A stretch of DNA of 6,280 bases, taken from positions 1 through 6,280 of the forward strand of contig JBKPDY010000118.1 of NCBI GenBank assembly GCA_046728155.1, in the 5' to 3' direction. The stretch is from CAWDLX01 sp046728155 (lineage in GTDB: Bacteria; Actinomycetota; Actinomycetes; Mycobacteriales; Micromonosporaceae). Positions within the stretch are counted from its first letter, which is position 1. Each line of letters starts with the position of its first letter. This document shows, piece by piece, positions 5,872 to 6,280 of the stretch. The translations under genes were made by a program, and so were the position numbers. The notes beneath the pieces were generated by a model. That model ran no database searches, had not been told where the DNA came from, and worked only from the letters and a program-made list of their open reading frames with translations.

Positions 5872-6280
5872 GCTCCACGACGTCGTGCGCACGAACCGCG
5901 TGGATGACCGGCGCATCTGCCGGCGCAAGGACGCGTTCAGGTCGTATCAAGCGCTCACGTCGCCCCGGGTGCTCACGTCCGATGGCGAGGTCATCGCCGG
6001 GGTGTACCGACGCGACGATGTGCCGGCCGGCGCGTTGATCGGCCTACCGGTTTCCGCCGGGACCGTCGAAGGGAGGGCCCGCGTCATCCTGGACATGGCA
6101 CGGGCCGATCTCGAAGCGGGCGACATCCTGGTCACGGCACACACGGACCCCAGCTGGACGCCCCTCTTTGTCGCCATCGCAGGCTTAGTGACGGAGGTCG
6201 GAGGATTGATGACTCACGGCGCAGTGATCGCACGGGAGTACGGATTGCCGGCCGTCGTCGGTGTGGTAGATGCCACCCGA
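5872..6280 (+). pseudogene. PEP-utilising enzyme mobile (phosphohistidine) domain, C-terminal fragment of a PPS/Rph-like protein
   Basis: The frame reads LHDVVRTNRVDDRRI, then RRKDAFRSYQALTSPRVLTS, ALIGLPVSAGTVEGRARVIL, EAGDILVTAHTDPSWTPLFV and GLMTHGAVIAREYGLPAVVG, and is open at the window end. This is the swivelling phosphohistidine domain of PEP synthases and rifampicin phosphotransferases. The histidine that shuttles phosphate is in MTHG (codon 6215–6217). The resemblance is closest to Rph-type proteins, in which this domain follows ATP-grasp and substrate-binding domains. Those upstream domains are missing: recognisable homology starts at the right inverted repeat. A frame open from ATG 5570 through the element reaches this domain, so a short chimeric product is conceivable, but no convincing ribosome site was seen. 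The N-terminal boundary is set by the element, the C-terminus by the window. Confidence 0.75.

Noticed and set aside
5641..5879. Eight-base target duplication around the inverted-repeat element
   Set aside because: The flanks ACCAAGAT and GCTCCACG do not match, so no duplication can be claimed.

Overview
The window looks like accessory chromosomal DNA from a high-GC actinomycete. The base composition, frequent GTG starts, the YihY/BrkB – phage-holin-like – DUF3618 membrane gene cluster, an IS21-type transposase of the actinobacterial kind and a rifampicin-phosphotransferase-like fragment all fit that group. The genus cannot be fixed from the sequence. No tRNA, rRNA or CRISPR array was seen.

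Layout. Positions 1–298 hold no gene I can name, only an unrecognised minus-strand open frame running off the left edge. Next, on the plus strand, come an intact FAD-dependent amine/amino-acid oxidoreductase (338–1474), an unassigned 300-bp spacer, and a YdbC-type aldo/keto reductase (1779–2633). The reductase has two compensating frameshifts hidden inside one uninterrupted ORF. Directly after it is the left part of an IS21-family element (about 2641–3504): a frameshifted, 3'-truncated istA with no istB and no right end. A minus-strand operon follows (5454 down to 3591): YihY/BrkB membrane protein (several frameshifts), a two-helix phage-holin-superfamily protein, and a DUF3618 protein carrying four tandem 11-residue repeats. 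A good SigB/SigF-like stress promoter lies at its head. On the plus strand, diverging from it, is the first ~24 codons of a class I methyltransferase. This is cut off by a 223-bp element with perfect 16-bp terminal inverted repeats (5649–5871). On the element's other side the C-terminal phosphohistidine domain of a PEP-synthase/rifampicin-phosphotransferase-like protein begins and runs off the right edge.

How it fits together. The membrane operon is the coherent functional unit, probably envelope-associated and plausibly stress-induced. The rest looks like a zone of insertion and rearrangement. At least eight reading-frame breaks occur between about 2070 and 5390, and most can be repaired by a single base. 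None of the disrupted genes shows a convincing nonsense substitution, and protein conservation continues on both sides of each break. That pattern suits either consensus-sequence indel errors or very recent decay, and it decides how many of these genes really work.
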